Origin: Streptomyces violascens
GTDB taxonomy: Bacteria > Actinomycetota > Actinomycetes > Streptomycetales > Streptomycetaceae
Reading direction: 5' to 3'
DNA: 64,000 nt
Assembly: GCF_014649955.1 (NCBI RefSeq)
Contig: NZ_BMUA01000006.1
Coordinates: forward strand, 1-64,000
Shown piece by piece: positions 1 to 8,900 of the stretch. Under the pieces are notes generated by a model, which was not told the DNA's origin, did no database searches, and was given only the letters and a program-made list of their open reading frames with translations. Within the stretch, counting starts at the first letter, position 1; the number at the start of each line of letters is the position of its first letter. A program made the position numbers and the translations under genes.

Positions 1-2
1 AC

Positions 3-1652
3 AAACCCGACGGCACCATCGCACCCGCCAAGGTCGAACTCAGCGCCGACGACATCGCACGCCTCAAAAGCTCCCTCCCCCACGTCGAGCAGCCGGTCAA
101 GGTCGGCGCCGACCTCAAGGAACCGGCCATGGCCGGGGCCCACGACCCGGCGCGCACACCCGGCGGCACCGCCCACGACCTCGGGCCCTCCGCCAGCCAC
201 GAAACCCCGGGCGGCCCGTCGCACAATTCCGGACCGACGACTCACAACTCCGTACCGGCGTCGCACGACCTTCCCGGTACGGGTTCGCACGGCGACCTCC
301 CCACCGGTGGGCACGGCGGCGGTACACACCCGGGCGAGCCCGGGTCGGCCGGCGGTACTGGTGGCGGCGACGCCGGAGGGCCGCCCGGCAGTGGCGGGCC
401 GCATCTTCCGGACGGGCCCGGGGAGCCGCGGGGCAATCTGCCCGACGGGTCCTGGGAGGGGCCGCAGGGGCTGCACCTCGATCCGCACGCCAACGCGGCG
501 GCCGACCAGTTCATGCACCGGGCCGAGTCGGCCGAGCCGGGCATCACCGACGCGGTGAAGTCCGCCGCCGACCGGGTGGACCACGGCAAGCTCAACGGCC
601 TGGAGTACCGCCTCAAGGGCGAGGACTCGCTCAAGCGCAAGATCGCGACGGCGCTGCACGACGATCCGATGCTGCGGCCCGAGGACGCCCTCGGGAACAT
701 CAAGGACTCGCTGCGCTACACCGTCGAGCTGCCCTCCAAGGACTACGCGCACGGTGTGCAGCAGGCCGTCGACGACTTCCGCAGCCGCGGGTTCGAGAAC
801 GTCACGTTCAAGAACACCTGGGACAGCGCCGGCTACAAGGGCATCAACTCGACCTGGCGCGACCCCGTTTCGGGTCAGGTCTTCGAGGTGCAGTTCCACA
901 CGCCGGAGAGCTTCACGGCCAAGATGGACGGCCATGTCCTCTACGAGAAGGAACGCCTGCCCGGCATTTCCCACGAGGACCTCGCGGCCATCCGGGCCGA
1001 GCAGAGCGACTTGTTCGGAAAGGTGCCGGTGCCGCACGGGGCCGGGGATCTGCATATCGATCTCGGGCACGAGCCGCACGGTTCGGCATTGCCCGAGGCT
1101 CCGCATGTCGACCACGGCCGGCACGGGCCTGCCTCCGTGCACGGCAATGGGCCGCCTGCCGAGCTCACTCCGGCCGAGCGCGTTACGCACGATTCGCATC
1201 TCCAGGCGATCGAGAAGAAGTACGCCGACGATTTCGACGTCTTGAAGCAGGACCCCGATCACAAGGGGAAGGTCAAGCCGTCGGAGATGGACGAGGCACG
1301 GATCGCTCTCGACATGCGCGAGAGCGGGAAGGTGCCCTCGGACATTCAGCGTCCGCCGGGTGCGAATCAGGGTGACCTCTACTCGCCGAGCATCGGGGAG
1401 TTCTACGACATCAAGGGCGTACACTCCGACTGGCCTCCGCTCAATAACGTTCGCGACAAGTCGCTGCCGTTCAAGGGCGCGTACGACCCCGCGAACAATG
1501 GGAGCTGGGTGCGCAAGCTGGAGGACCAGATCGTGAACAGGAAGCGCGTGGTCATTCTGGACATGCGCAATGCCGATCAGGCCGCTATTGACGATGTCAG
1601 GGCAATTGTCGAAGACCATGGGTGGAGTGATCGGGTTGTCTGGTATCCGTGA
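3..1652 (+). CDS. T7SS-linked polymorphic toxin, C-terminal part (5' end outside window)
   Basis: The frame is open to the window edge, so only about the last 549 residues are seen. nt 130-500 encode a Gly/Pro/His-rich linker. nt 500-975 encode a RelA/SpoT-like nucleotidyltransferase-type domain: YRLKGEDSLKRKI (about nt 606-645) matches the R-K-x-x-x-SI-x-x-K element, SLRYTV gives the D-x-x-R-Y-like strand, GYKGINS (about nt 830-852) matches the Y-K-G loop, and EVQFHT with a later H-x-LYE (nt 885-945) matches the E-x-Q-x-R/H-T motif. After a second His/Pro linker, nt 1165-1652 form another compact domain with DIKGVHSDWPP and a C-terminal RVVWYP. It may be a nuclease-type toxin module, but I cannot name its family. 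The neighbours (pentapeptide-repeat protein, EccD, EccC) make it a likely type VII secretion substrate. Toxicity and both activities are inferred. Confidence 0.8.
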   Translation, partial: KPDGTIAPAKVELSADDIARLKSSLPHVEQPVKVGADLKEPAMAGAHDPARTPGGTAHDLGPSASHETPGGPSHNSGPTTHNSVPASHDLPGTGSHGDLPTGGHGGGTHPGEPGSAGGTGGGDAGGPPGSGGPHLPDGPGEPRGNLPDGSWEGPQGLHLDPHANAAADQFMHRAESAEPGITDAVKSAADRVDHGKLNGLEYRLKGEDSLKRKIATALHDDPMLRPEDALGNIKDSLRYTVELPSKDYAHGVQQAVDDFRSRGFENVTFKNTWDSAGYKGINSTWRDPVSGQVFEVQFHTPESFTAKMDGHVLYEKERLPGISHEDLAAIRAEQSDLFGKVPVPHGAGDLHIDLGHEPHGSALPEAPHVDHGRHGPASVHGNGPPAELTPAERVTHDSHLQAIEKKYADDFDVLKQDPDHKGKVKPSEMDEARIALDMRESGKVPSDIQRPPGANQGDLYSPSIGEFYDIKGVHSDWPPLNNVRDKSLPFKGAYDPANNGSWVRKLEDQIVNRKRVVILDMRNADQAAIDDVRAIVEDHGWSDRVVWYP

Positions 1653-2529
1653 CGAAGGCGAGCGGCGGATCGTCCGGGCCATGCCGAAGGACGCCGAGGC
1701 CGCGGCCGCGCTCCGCGAGTGGGCCGAGCAGCCGGGTTCGCTGCTCGGCGTCGACGGGCTCGACCTGACCGCCGCCGATCTGTCCGGCGCCGACCTCGGC
1801 GGCGGCATGCTGACCGGGACCGTGCTCCGGGACGCCGTCCTTGTGGGCACCGACTTCTACCGGTGCCACCTGGAAGGCGCGGTGCTCGACGGCGCGGACC
1901 TGACCGGCGCCGGCCTGGTCAAGGCCGTACTGGACGGGGCCTCCCTGCGGAGCGCCAAGCTGGACGGCGCGGATCTGGGCAGCGCCGAGCTGTCCGAGAC
2001 CGACGTGCGGGGCGGCTCGCTGCGGGGCGCCCGACTCAATGGCGCCGCGCTGCTCGGCACCCTGCTCCAGGGCGCCGACCTCACCGACGCGTCGGTGAAC
2101 GAGACCTCGTTCAACGTCGTGCTCGACGAACACACCGTCGTCCAGGGCCTGTCGGGCTCGGTGTTCGGGCCGATGGCCGTCGAGAGCGGCGAGCAGCGCC
2201 GTGAAATCCGCGGCCGCGAGCTGGAATTGTGGCTGAACGGCCGGGGCGCCGATGTACGGGTGATCGACCCCGCATCCCGGGAGATCACGTACTACGCGAA
2301 GATCGGCGAGGGATATCCGCGGAGCAGTCCGCGCGGAATTGTCCGGCGGCGTTTTCTCGACGGGGTCGCCTACGACGAGGCCTTCACCCGGAATCTGCGC
2401 TGGGAGCCGACCGAATACCTCCGGCTCTACGAACTCGGCCACAACGAGGTCGACCATGTGGAGATCACCGGGGCCGAGGCGGACGCTTTCGTCGCGGCGG
2501 TCACCGCGAAGCTCCGCGAACGGCCTTGA
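1618..2529 (+). CDS. Pentapeptide-repeat protein with unique C-terminal domain; candidate immunity protein
   Basis: About 303 residues. The N-terminal two thirds are some 20 pentapeptide repeats of the A-D-L-x-G type (nt 1765-2120), predicted to form a right-handed quadrilateral beta-helix. The last roughly 110 residues (from about nt 2200) are a separate domain rich in aromatic and acidic residues (WLNGRG, YYAKIGEGYP, LRLYELGHNEVDHVEIT). The gene overlaps the 3' end of the toxin gene, so the two are probably translationally coupled. Direct placement after a polymorphic toxin suggests an immunity or effector-handling role, but this is inferred only from position. The start is uncertain: ATG 1618, GTG 1627 and ATG 1681 are all in frame, and none has a strong ribosome binding site. 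Confidence 0.75.
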   Translation: MGGVIGLSGIRDEGERRIVRAMPKDAEAAAALREWAEQPGSLLGVDGLDLTAADLSGADLGGGMLTGTVLRDAVLVGTDFYRCHLEGAVLDGADLTGAGLVKAVLDGASLRSAKLDGADLGSAELSETDVRGGSLRGARLNGAALLGTLLQGADLTDASVNETSFNVVLDEHTVVQGLSGSVFGPMAVESGEQRREIRGRELELWLNGRGADVRVIDPASREITYYAKIGEGYPRSSPRGIVRRRFLDGVAYDEAFTRNLRWEPTEYLRLYELGHNEVDHVEITGAEADAFVAAVTAKLRERP

Positions 2530-2593
2530 TTCCCGCCCGTACCGGCATTTCCGCCGTACGGCATGAGCAGGATCCGAAGGAGATTGCCCGGGC

Positions 2594-2890
2594 ATGACTG
2601 CCGCGCAGGACTATGACAGCCAATTGCTGGAGTCGGTTTCGGTACGGCGCCGGCGGCTTCGCGATGCCCTTCTGTTCGGGGGGCAGCGCGGGCGGCGGTC
2701 GGTCGATGAACGGCTCGGCAAGCTGTTTGCCGGAATTGTGATTGCGGCGGTGCTGTGCGCGGGTTGTGTGGGCTGGTCGTTCATTTCGCACAAGCTCATC
2801 GGAAAGTCCCCGTACGGAACGTCGGTTCAGCCGACTTCAACCCCCTCTTCCTCTGCTTCTTCGCCCGCCGTGAAGTCTTCGGCCCGATGA
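2594..2890 (+). CDS. Small single-pass membrane protein of the T7SS locus
   Basis: 98 residues, with a clear GAAGGAGA ribosome binding site 11 nt before the ATG. The N-terminal 40 residues are strongly basic (VRRRRLR), residues about 43-65 are one hydrophobic helix (LFAGIVIAAVLCAGCVGW), and the tail is Ser/Thr/Pro-rich. By the positive-inside rule the N-terminus should be cytoplasmic and the tail extracytoplasmic. I do not recognise a family. It lies 13 bp before eccD and is probably co-transcribed with it, so it may be an accessory membrane component of the secretion machine. Confidence 0.75.
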   Translation: MTAAQDYDSQLLESVSVRRRRLRDALLFGGQRGRRSVDERLGKLFAGIVIAAVLCAGCVGWSFISHKLIGKSPYGTSVQPTSTPSSSASSPAVKSSAR

Positions 2891-2903
2891 TAGGTTCGCA
2901 CGC

Positions 2904-4268
2904 GTGATAGCTACGGGATCGGTGAGCCGTACGGCATTGAGCCGGGTCACTCTGGTCGGTGAACAGCGTCGGGTCGATCTCGTTCTGCCGTCCGAAGAGC
3001 CAATTGGGCTGCTGCTGCCCGAAATCATGCGGCTGCTCGGCGACGGTCCGGGCGGCCGCCCGATGCTGCGCCATCTGACGACGGCCGACGGATCGGCGCT
3101 CGCCCAGGACTCGACGCTGGCGTCGGCGGGCGTGCCCGACGGCGCGGTGCTGCGTCTGGTGCGGGTCGAGGACGCGCCTTCGGCGCCCGTCGTGCACGAC
3201 GTCACCGACGAGGCCGCGGACGATCTCGATGTACGGGCCTGGCGCTGGCGGCCCGCGTCGCGGCGCGCGGTCGCGGGGCTCGCCACGGTCGGCTGGGCGC
3301 TGGCGGCCGGGGTGCTCGCGCGCGACGAGTTCGCGCTTTCCGCGGTCGGCGCGGTGCTGCTCGCGGTGGCCGGGGTCTGCGCGATCGCCGGCCCGGTACT
3401 CGGCCGGGCCGGGCAGCGCGGGCCCGCGACCACGCTGATCGTCACGGCCGGAGTGCTCGCCGTGCTCGGCGCCTGGACGCTGGCCGACGCGTACGGCTGG
3501 CCGGGCGGCGCCCGGCTCGGCGCGGTCGCCGCCGCCCTCGTGGTGGCGCTGCTGCTCCTCGGTCTTTTCTCGCCGCTGGGGCGGGGCGGGCTCATCGGGG
3601 CCGGGGCGGTCGCCGGGGCCGGGGTCTGCTGGGAAGCCGTGGTCGCGCTGCAGTCCGGGGCCGGTACGGCCGTCGGGCAGGCGCGGGCCGGGGCGATCGT
3701 GGTGGTCGTCTCCGCGCTGCTGCTCGGGGTCCTGCCGCGCCTCGCGCTGATGGCGTCCGGGCTCTCGGGCCTCGACGACCGGCGCTCCGGCGGCGCGTCG
3801 GTGAGCCGCTACCAGGTGTCGACCGCGCTCGCGGCCACCCACCGCGGGCTCGCCCTCGCCACCGTCGTCATGGCCGGCTGCGCGGCGGTCGCCGGGATCC
3901 TGGCGCTGTGTACGCCGACGGTCTGGACGGTGCCGCTCGCCTCGGTACTCGCCGTGGTGCTCGCCCTGCGCGCGCGGGCTTATCCGCTGGTCGCCGAGGT
4001 CGTGGGGCTGTTCGTGGCCGCCGCCGCGGTGGCCGGGCGGCTGGCCTGGGTCTGGTGGGAACGCACCGGAGCGGTCGGCCCGCTGGCCCTGCTCGTGGTC
4101 CTCGCGCTGGCCCCGGTCGCGGTGCTCGTCATCCAGCCCGCGGACCATGTACGGGTCCGGCTGCGGCGGTTCGGCGACGCGCTGGAATCGATCGGCGTAA
4201 TCGCGCTGTTCCCGCTGGTGCTCGGGGTGTTCGGGGTGTACGGGCGTCTGCTCGGCACGTTCGCGTAG
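2904..4268 (+). CDS. eccD: Type VII secretion integral membrane protein EccD
   Basis: 454 residues from a GTG start. Residues about 12-97 have a ubiquitin-like (YukD-type) fold signature with alternating strands (RVTLVGEQRRVDLVLP, GAVLRLVRV). A hydrophilic linker follows, and then from about residue 125 a continuous array of roughly 11 hydrophobic Ala/Val/Leu helices runs to the end. This architecture and length match EccD of ESX systems, where it forms the membrane vestibule of the translocon. It sits between a small membrane protein and the MinD-like ATPase, 20 bp upstream of the latter. The N-terminal 12 residues before the ubiquitin-like domain may be a slightly long start. Confidence 0.88.
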   Translation: MIATGSVSRTALSRVTLVGEQRRVDLVLPSEEPIGLLLPEIMRLLGDGPGGRPMLRHLTTADGSALAQDSTLASAGVPDGAVLRLVRVEDAPSAPVVHDVTDEAADDLDVRAWRWRPASRRAVAGLATVGWALAAGVLARDEFALSAVGAVLLAVAGVCAIAGPVLGRAGQRGPATTLIVTAGVLAVLGAWTLADAYGWPGGARLGAVAAALVVALLLLGLFSPLGRGGLIGAGAVAGAGVCWEAVVALQSGAGTAVGQARAGAIVVVVSALLLGVLPRLALMASGLSGLDDRRSGGASVSRYQVSTALAATHRGLALATVVMAGCAAVAGILALCTPTVWTVPLASVLAVVLALRARAYPLVAEVVGLFVAAAAVAGRLAWVWWERTGAVGPLALLVVLALAPVAVLVIQPADHVRVRLRRFGDALESIGVIALFPLVLGVFGVYGRLLGTFA

Positions 4269-4288
4269 GTATGCGTAGAGGTCGGGAT

Positions 4289-5959
4289 ATGGCTGTGGGC
4301 GAGGACTGGCAGCGCGATGTGCTGCGCGAGCTGAGCGGGGGGAACTCGGCGTCAGTTGCACCGCGGGGTTCCGGCCCGGCGGAGGGTGCCTTCCCTTCGG
4401 CAGCGCCGGCCGCAGAGCAGGGTGCGGATGCCTTCGGCTCGGCGCCGGTTGCTTCCCAGGGTTCCGGCCCGGCGGAGGGTGCTTTCGGCCCGGCCGCACA
4501 GCGCGGTGCCGACAGCGCGGCGGGATCGGCCGCTCCCCAGGGGGCACGCCCGGCCGAGGCTGCCTTCGGCCCGGCCGGGTCGGCCGCACAGCCGCGTTCC
4601 GGCTCGGCGGAAGGTTCCTTCGGCTCGCCCCCACAGCAGGGGCCCGGTGGCCCGGCAGCACAGCCGGGTGCGGGGAACCCCTCGACGCCCTCCGGTCGGC
4701 CCTACGCCGGCCCCGCCGAGGGTACGTTCCGGATACGTCCGCTTGCGCCCCGCCCGGTCGACGCCTCCCCGGATGCCTCAACCCCCGCCTCCGCCAATGG
4801 AGTTGGCGCCCCCGCCGCCGGAACCCCAGACGCCATCGCCGCCGCGCGGGCCGCCGCCCAGTACGGATCCCCCGCCCCGGATGCCGCGTCCGCCGCCCAG
4901 TACGGCTACGGCACCCCGGACCCCCAGCCCGCAGGGCTGCCCGTGCCCACCCCGCAGGACCCGCCTCCCGCCGACTCACGCCCCGCCACCCTGCCCGAGC
5001 TCCGCATCCCCGGTGGGCGGGACGCCGCCGTGCCCATGGCCACGCCCGAGTCCGTGCCCACCGTCGATCCCCGGCTCGCCGTGGCGCTCGGGCGGCCCGT
5101 GCACGGGGACTCCGTGGCCAAGCGGGCCGGGCGGTCCGTGCGCAAGCTCGGGTCGTCCGCCGCGCAGGACGTGGCCGAGGAGAGCCGGATCGGGCGGGAG
5201 TTGCAGCAGCCCGTGACGACCGGGCGGGTCATCGCGGTCACCTCCATCCGGGGCGGGGTCGGGAAGACGACGGTGGCGGCGCTGCTCGCCCGGAGCTTCA
5301 ATCACTACCGGCACGATCCCGTGCTCGCCCTGGAGGCGGACGGCGCGCTCGGCACGCTGCCGGTCCGGCTCGGTGTCGAATCGGTGCGCTGGTCCTGTGC
5401 CGATCTCGCCGACATCCTCACGCCCGCCATGCAGCTGACCGACGTCACCGGCTATCTCGTACCGGTCAGCGACGGCGGCTGGCTGCTGCCCGCGAGCCAG
5501 GGCCGCCTCGGCGCGCCGCTGAGCATGCGGACGTACCGCACCGTGACGCTCGCCCTTCGCCGGTACTTCGCGGTGACCGTGGTCGACTGCGAGACGCTGC
5601 CCGGCGAGGTGGCTCGTACCGCGATGGACACCGCGCACGCCCGGATCGTGGTCGCCCCGATGACCGCGGAGGGCGTCGGCGGCACCCGGCTCGTCCTGGA
5701 CTGGCTCGCCCATCTTCCGCACTCGGCGCTGGCCACCACCGTGGTGGCGCTCACCGCCAACTCACCCGACATGACACTGGACTTGAAGGCCGCCACCGCA
5801 CATCTGCGGGAGGCGGGCGTCACCGTGCTCCCGGTCCCCTACGACCGGCATCTGGCCCAGGGAGGCCCCATCCAGACCGCACTGCTCGGCCGGGCCACGC
5901 GGCAGGCCGCCGTCGCCCTTGCCGCCGAGGCGATGGAGCGGGCGGTGAGGGTGCGATGA
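4289..5959 (+). CDS. MinD/ParA-like ATPase of the T7SS locus with disordered repeat region
   Basis: 556 residues from ATG 4289, preceded by AGAGG at suitable spacing; ATG 4271 is an in-frame alternative. Residues about 15-290 are low-complexity Ala/Gly/Pro/Ser sequence with an imperfect repeat around GPAEGAF occurring at least five times. The globular part begins near residue 310 with a deviant Walker A, RGGVGKTT (Lys326), followed by a ParA/MinD-like fold including VVDCETLPG (Walker B region) and VVALTANSP. The stop overlaps the eccC start (ATGA). Such MinD-like proteins (EspI-type) are common in actinobacterial ESX loci and are thought to tune secretion. The role here is inferred from context. 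The long disordered N-terminus is unusual next to the compact ATPase. Confidence 0.85.
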   Translation: MAVGEDWQRDVLRELSGGNSASVAPRGSGPAEGAFPSAAPAAEQGADAFGSAPVASQGSGPAEGAFGPAAQRGADSAAGSAAPQGARPAEAAFGPAGSAAQPRSGSAEGSFGSPPQQGPGGPAAQPGAGNPSTPSGRPYAGPAEGTFRIRPLAPRPVDASPDASTPASANGVGAPAAGTPDAIAAARAAAQYGSPAPDAASAAQYGYGTPDPQPAGLPVPTPQDPPPADSRPATLPELRIPGGRDAAVPMATPESVPTVDPRLAVALGRPVHGDSVAKRAGRSVRKLGSSAAQDVAEESRIGRELQQPVTTGRVIAVTSIRGGVGKTTVAALLARSFNHYRHDPVLALEADGALGTLPVRLGVESVRWSCADLADILTPAMQLTDVTGYLVPVSDGGWLLPASQGRLGAPLSMRTYRTVTLALRRYFAVTVVDCETLPGEVARTAMDTAHARIVVAPMTAEGVGGTRLVLDWLAHLPHSALATTVVALTANSPDMTLDLKAATAHLREAGVTVLPVPYDRHLAQGGPIQTALLGRATRQAAVALAAEAMERAVRVR

Positions 5960-8900
5960 CGCTGCACCAGGTCCACCGCCCGGCCCGCTCGACCCGGCCG
6001 GTCGCCCCCGCGGCGCCGCGCGCCATCGAGCCGCCGCCGAACCTGCCCGAGGGCAAGACCGGCACGGCCGCGACCGCGCTGCTCCCGATGGCCGGCGTGA
6101 TGAGCTCCGTGATCATGATGACGGTGATCCGCAACAGCCAGTTCGCGGGCCTCGGCGCCATCGTCCTGGTCGTGGCGCTGCTCGGCGCGGTCGCGCTGTT
6201 CCTGTCCCAGCGGGGCAAGGCGCAGCGCACCCGGCGCACGCAGCGCGAGCGCTACCTCGAATATCTGGAGGAGCAGCGCGAGGAACTGGGCGCCGTGGAG
6301 CGGGAGTCGAGGCTTCAGGCCCGCCTCCTCAACCCGCCGCCGCAGGCGCTGTACGACCTGCTGCGCGATCCCGCACGGCTGTGGGAGCGGCGGCGCGGCG
6401 ATGCCGACTTCCTCAGGGTGCGGGTGGGCACCGGCACCGTACCGACGCAGGATCTGTCGATCGGGCAGAACAGTGCGCAGGGCGTGCTGACCCCGCCGGA
6501 CCCGTTCATGCTGAACGAGGCGCGGGCGCTGGTGGCCCGGTATGCCACGGCCACCGAGTCGCCGCTGACGGTGCCGCTCGACCGGGCCGCGAACGTGAGC
6601 GTGGTCGGTGACCGTGAGGGCGTGCTGCGGGTCGCGCGGGCGCTGCTCGTGCAGGCGGCCGTCACACACGCCCCGGACGATCTGGCGATCGCGCTCGGTG
6701 TGCCGGGCGACCGTCTCGACGACTGGGAGTGGGCCAAGTGGCTGCCCCATGTCCTGGACGCGCTGGAGAGCGACGGCCCGGTGGCCGCGCGCCGGATCGC
6801 GCCGAGCATGCCGCAGCTGGCCCGTCTGATGCGGACGGAGCTGCGCCAGCGGGCGTCGTACGCGGCGGAGGTGCGCCGGGGGCTGTCCGACCGGAACGCG
6901 CTGCGGATGATCGACCGGCTGCTCGTGGTGAGCGACGAGTACGGCGCTCCGGCCGAGGAACTGCCCCGTCCCGACACGGCGGTCGGCCTCACCGAGATGG
7001 GCGTGACCGTGCTGCATCTCCTGGAGCAGCAGGTGCACGAGCCGGACCATGTCACGGTCCGGATCAGCGTCGACGGCGACCGCATCACGGTCGAGGACCT
7101 GCGTGATCCGGCGAACCCGGCACCCCCGATGTCGTACGGCCTGTCCGACGAGGTGAGCACGGCCGGGGCCGAGGGGCTCGCGCGCATGCTGGCACCGCTG
7201 CGGCTCTCGGCCGAGTCGGTGGCCGAGGGCACGCCGGTGACCGGCCCCGTGGACTTCCCGCAGCTGCTCGGCATCGACGATCCGGCGGACCTGGACATCG
7301 ACCGGCTGTGGGCGCCGCGCGGCGACCGGGCGTTCCTGCGGGTGCCGATCGGGCTCGACGACCGGCACCAGCCGGTGCTGCTCGACCTGAAGGAGTCCTC
7401 CGAGCTGGGCATGGGCCCGCACGGGCTGTGCGTGGGCGCGACCGGCTCCGGCAAGTCCGAGCTCCTTCGCACCCTGGTGCTCGCCCTTGTCGCCGGGCAT
7501 CCGCCGGAGGACCTGGCGCTGGTCCTGGTCGACTACAAGGGCGGCGCCACGTTCGCGCCGTTCGCCGAGCTGCCGCACGTGGCCGGCGTGATCACCAACC
7601 TGGAGAACCAGGCGGGCCTCGTCGAGCGCGTGCACACCAGCCTCGCGGGCGAGGTCAAGCGGCGCCAGCAGGTACTCAAGGACGCGGGCAACGTCGCCGA
7701 CATCGGGCACTACGCGGCCCTGCGCGCCGAGCGGCCCGAGCTCGAACCGCTCCCCCACCTGTTCGTGGTGATCGACGAGTTCGGTGAACTCCTCACCGCC
7801 AAGCCGGACTTCATCGACCTGTTCCTGTCGATCGGCCGCATCGGCCGCTCCATCGGCGTGCACCTCCTCCTGTCCAGCCAGCGCATCGAGGGCGGCAAGC
7901 TCAAGGGCCTGGACACCTACCTCTCGTACCGGCTCGGCCTGCGGACGTTCTCCGCCGACGAGTCGCGCACGGTCCTGGACACGACGGACGCCTTCCACCT
8001 GCCGCCGCTGCCGGGCTTCGGCTATCTGAAGGTCGACACGTCGACGTACGAGCGCTTCAAGGCGGGCTACGTCTCCGGCGCCTACCGGGGTCCCGCCGTT
8101 CTGGAACAGCAGGACGACACCCCGCTCGCCTGGGCGTACCCGACCTTCAACTCCCCTGAGAAGGAAGAGAGTGCAAACGCCGCGCCCGAGCCGCAGATGC
8201 GCGAGCGGGAGACCGGGCCGACCGTCATGTCGGCGATGGTCGATCAGCTGCGTACGGCAGCCGAGCCGGTGCGCCGGATCTGGCTGCCCCCGCTGCCGCA
8301 GGCGATCAGCCTGGACGCGGCGGCGGGCCCCCTCCAGGTCTCCGAGCACGGGCTCCAGCTCGCCCACCGGCCGGGCCCGATGCGGGTGCCGCTCGGCCTG
8401 CTCGACGATCCGGGCCGGCAGTGGCAGGGCCCCTGGACCCTCGATCTGACGGTGGCGGGCGGCCATGTGGCCGTCATCGGCGGCCCCCAGTCCGGCAAGA
8501 CGACCCTGCTGCGCACCCTCGCGCTCTCGCTCGCCCTGACGCACACCCCGGCCCAGGTCGCCCTGTACGGGCTCGACCTGGTGGGCGGCGGCCTCGCCGC
8601 GCTGGCGGGGCTTCCGCACGTCGGCGGGATCGCCGGGCGGGCCGACCACGAGCGGGCCGCGCGTACGGTCGCCGAGGTGCGGGCCATGCTCGCCGCGCGC
8701 GAGGAGCTGTTCCGCGAGCACGGCATCGACTCGGTGGACGAGCTGCGCAGCCTGCGCGCTCAGGGCCGGCTGCCCGAGCTCGGCTCGACGGACGTGGTGC
8801 TGCTCGTGGACGGGTACGGGGCGCTGCGCGACGAGTTCGCCGCGCTGGACGACGACGTGGCCGATCTGCTCAAGCGGGGCAGCGGCTACGGCATCCACAT

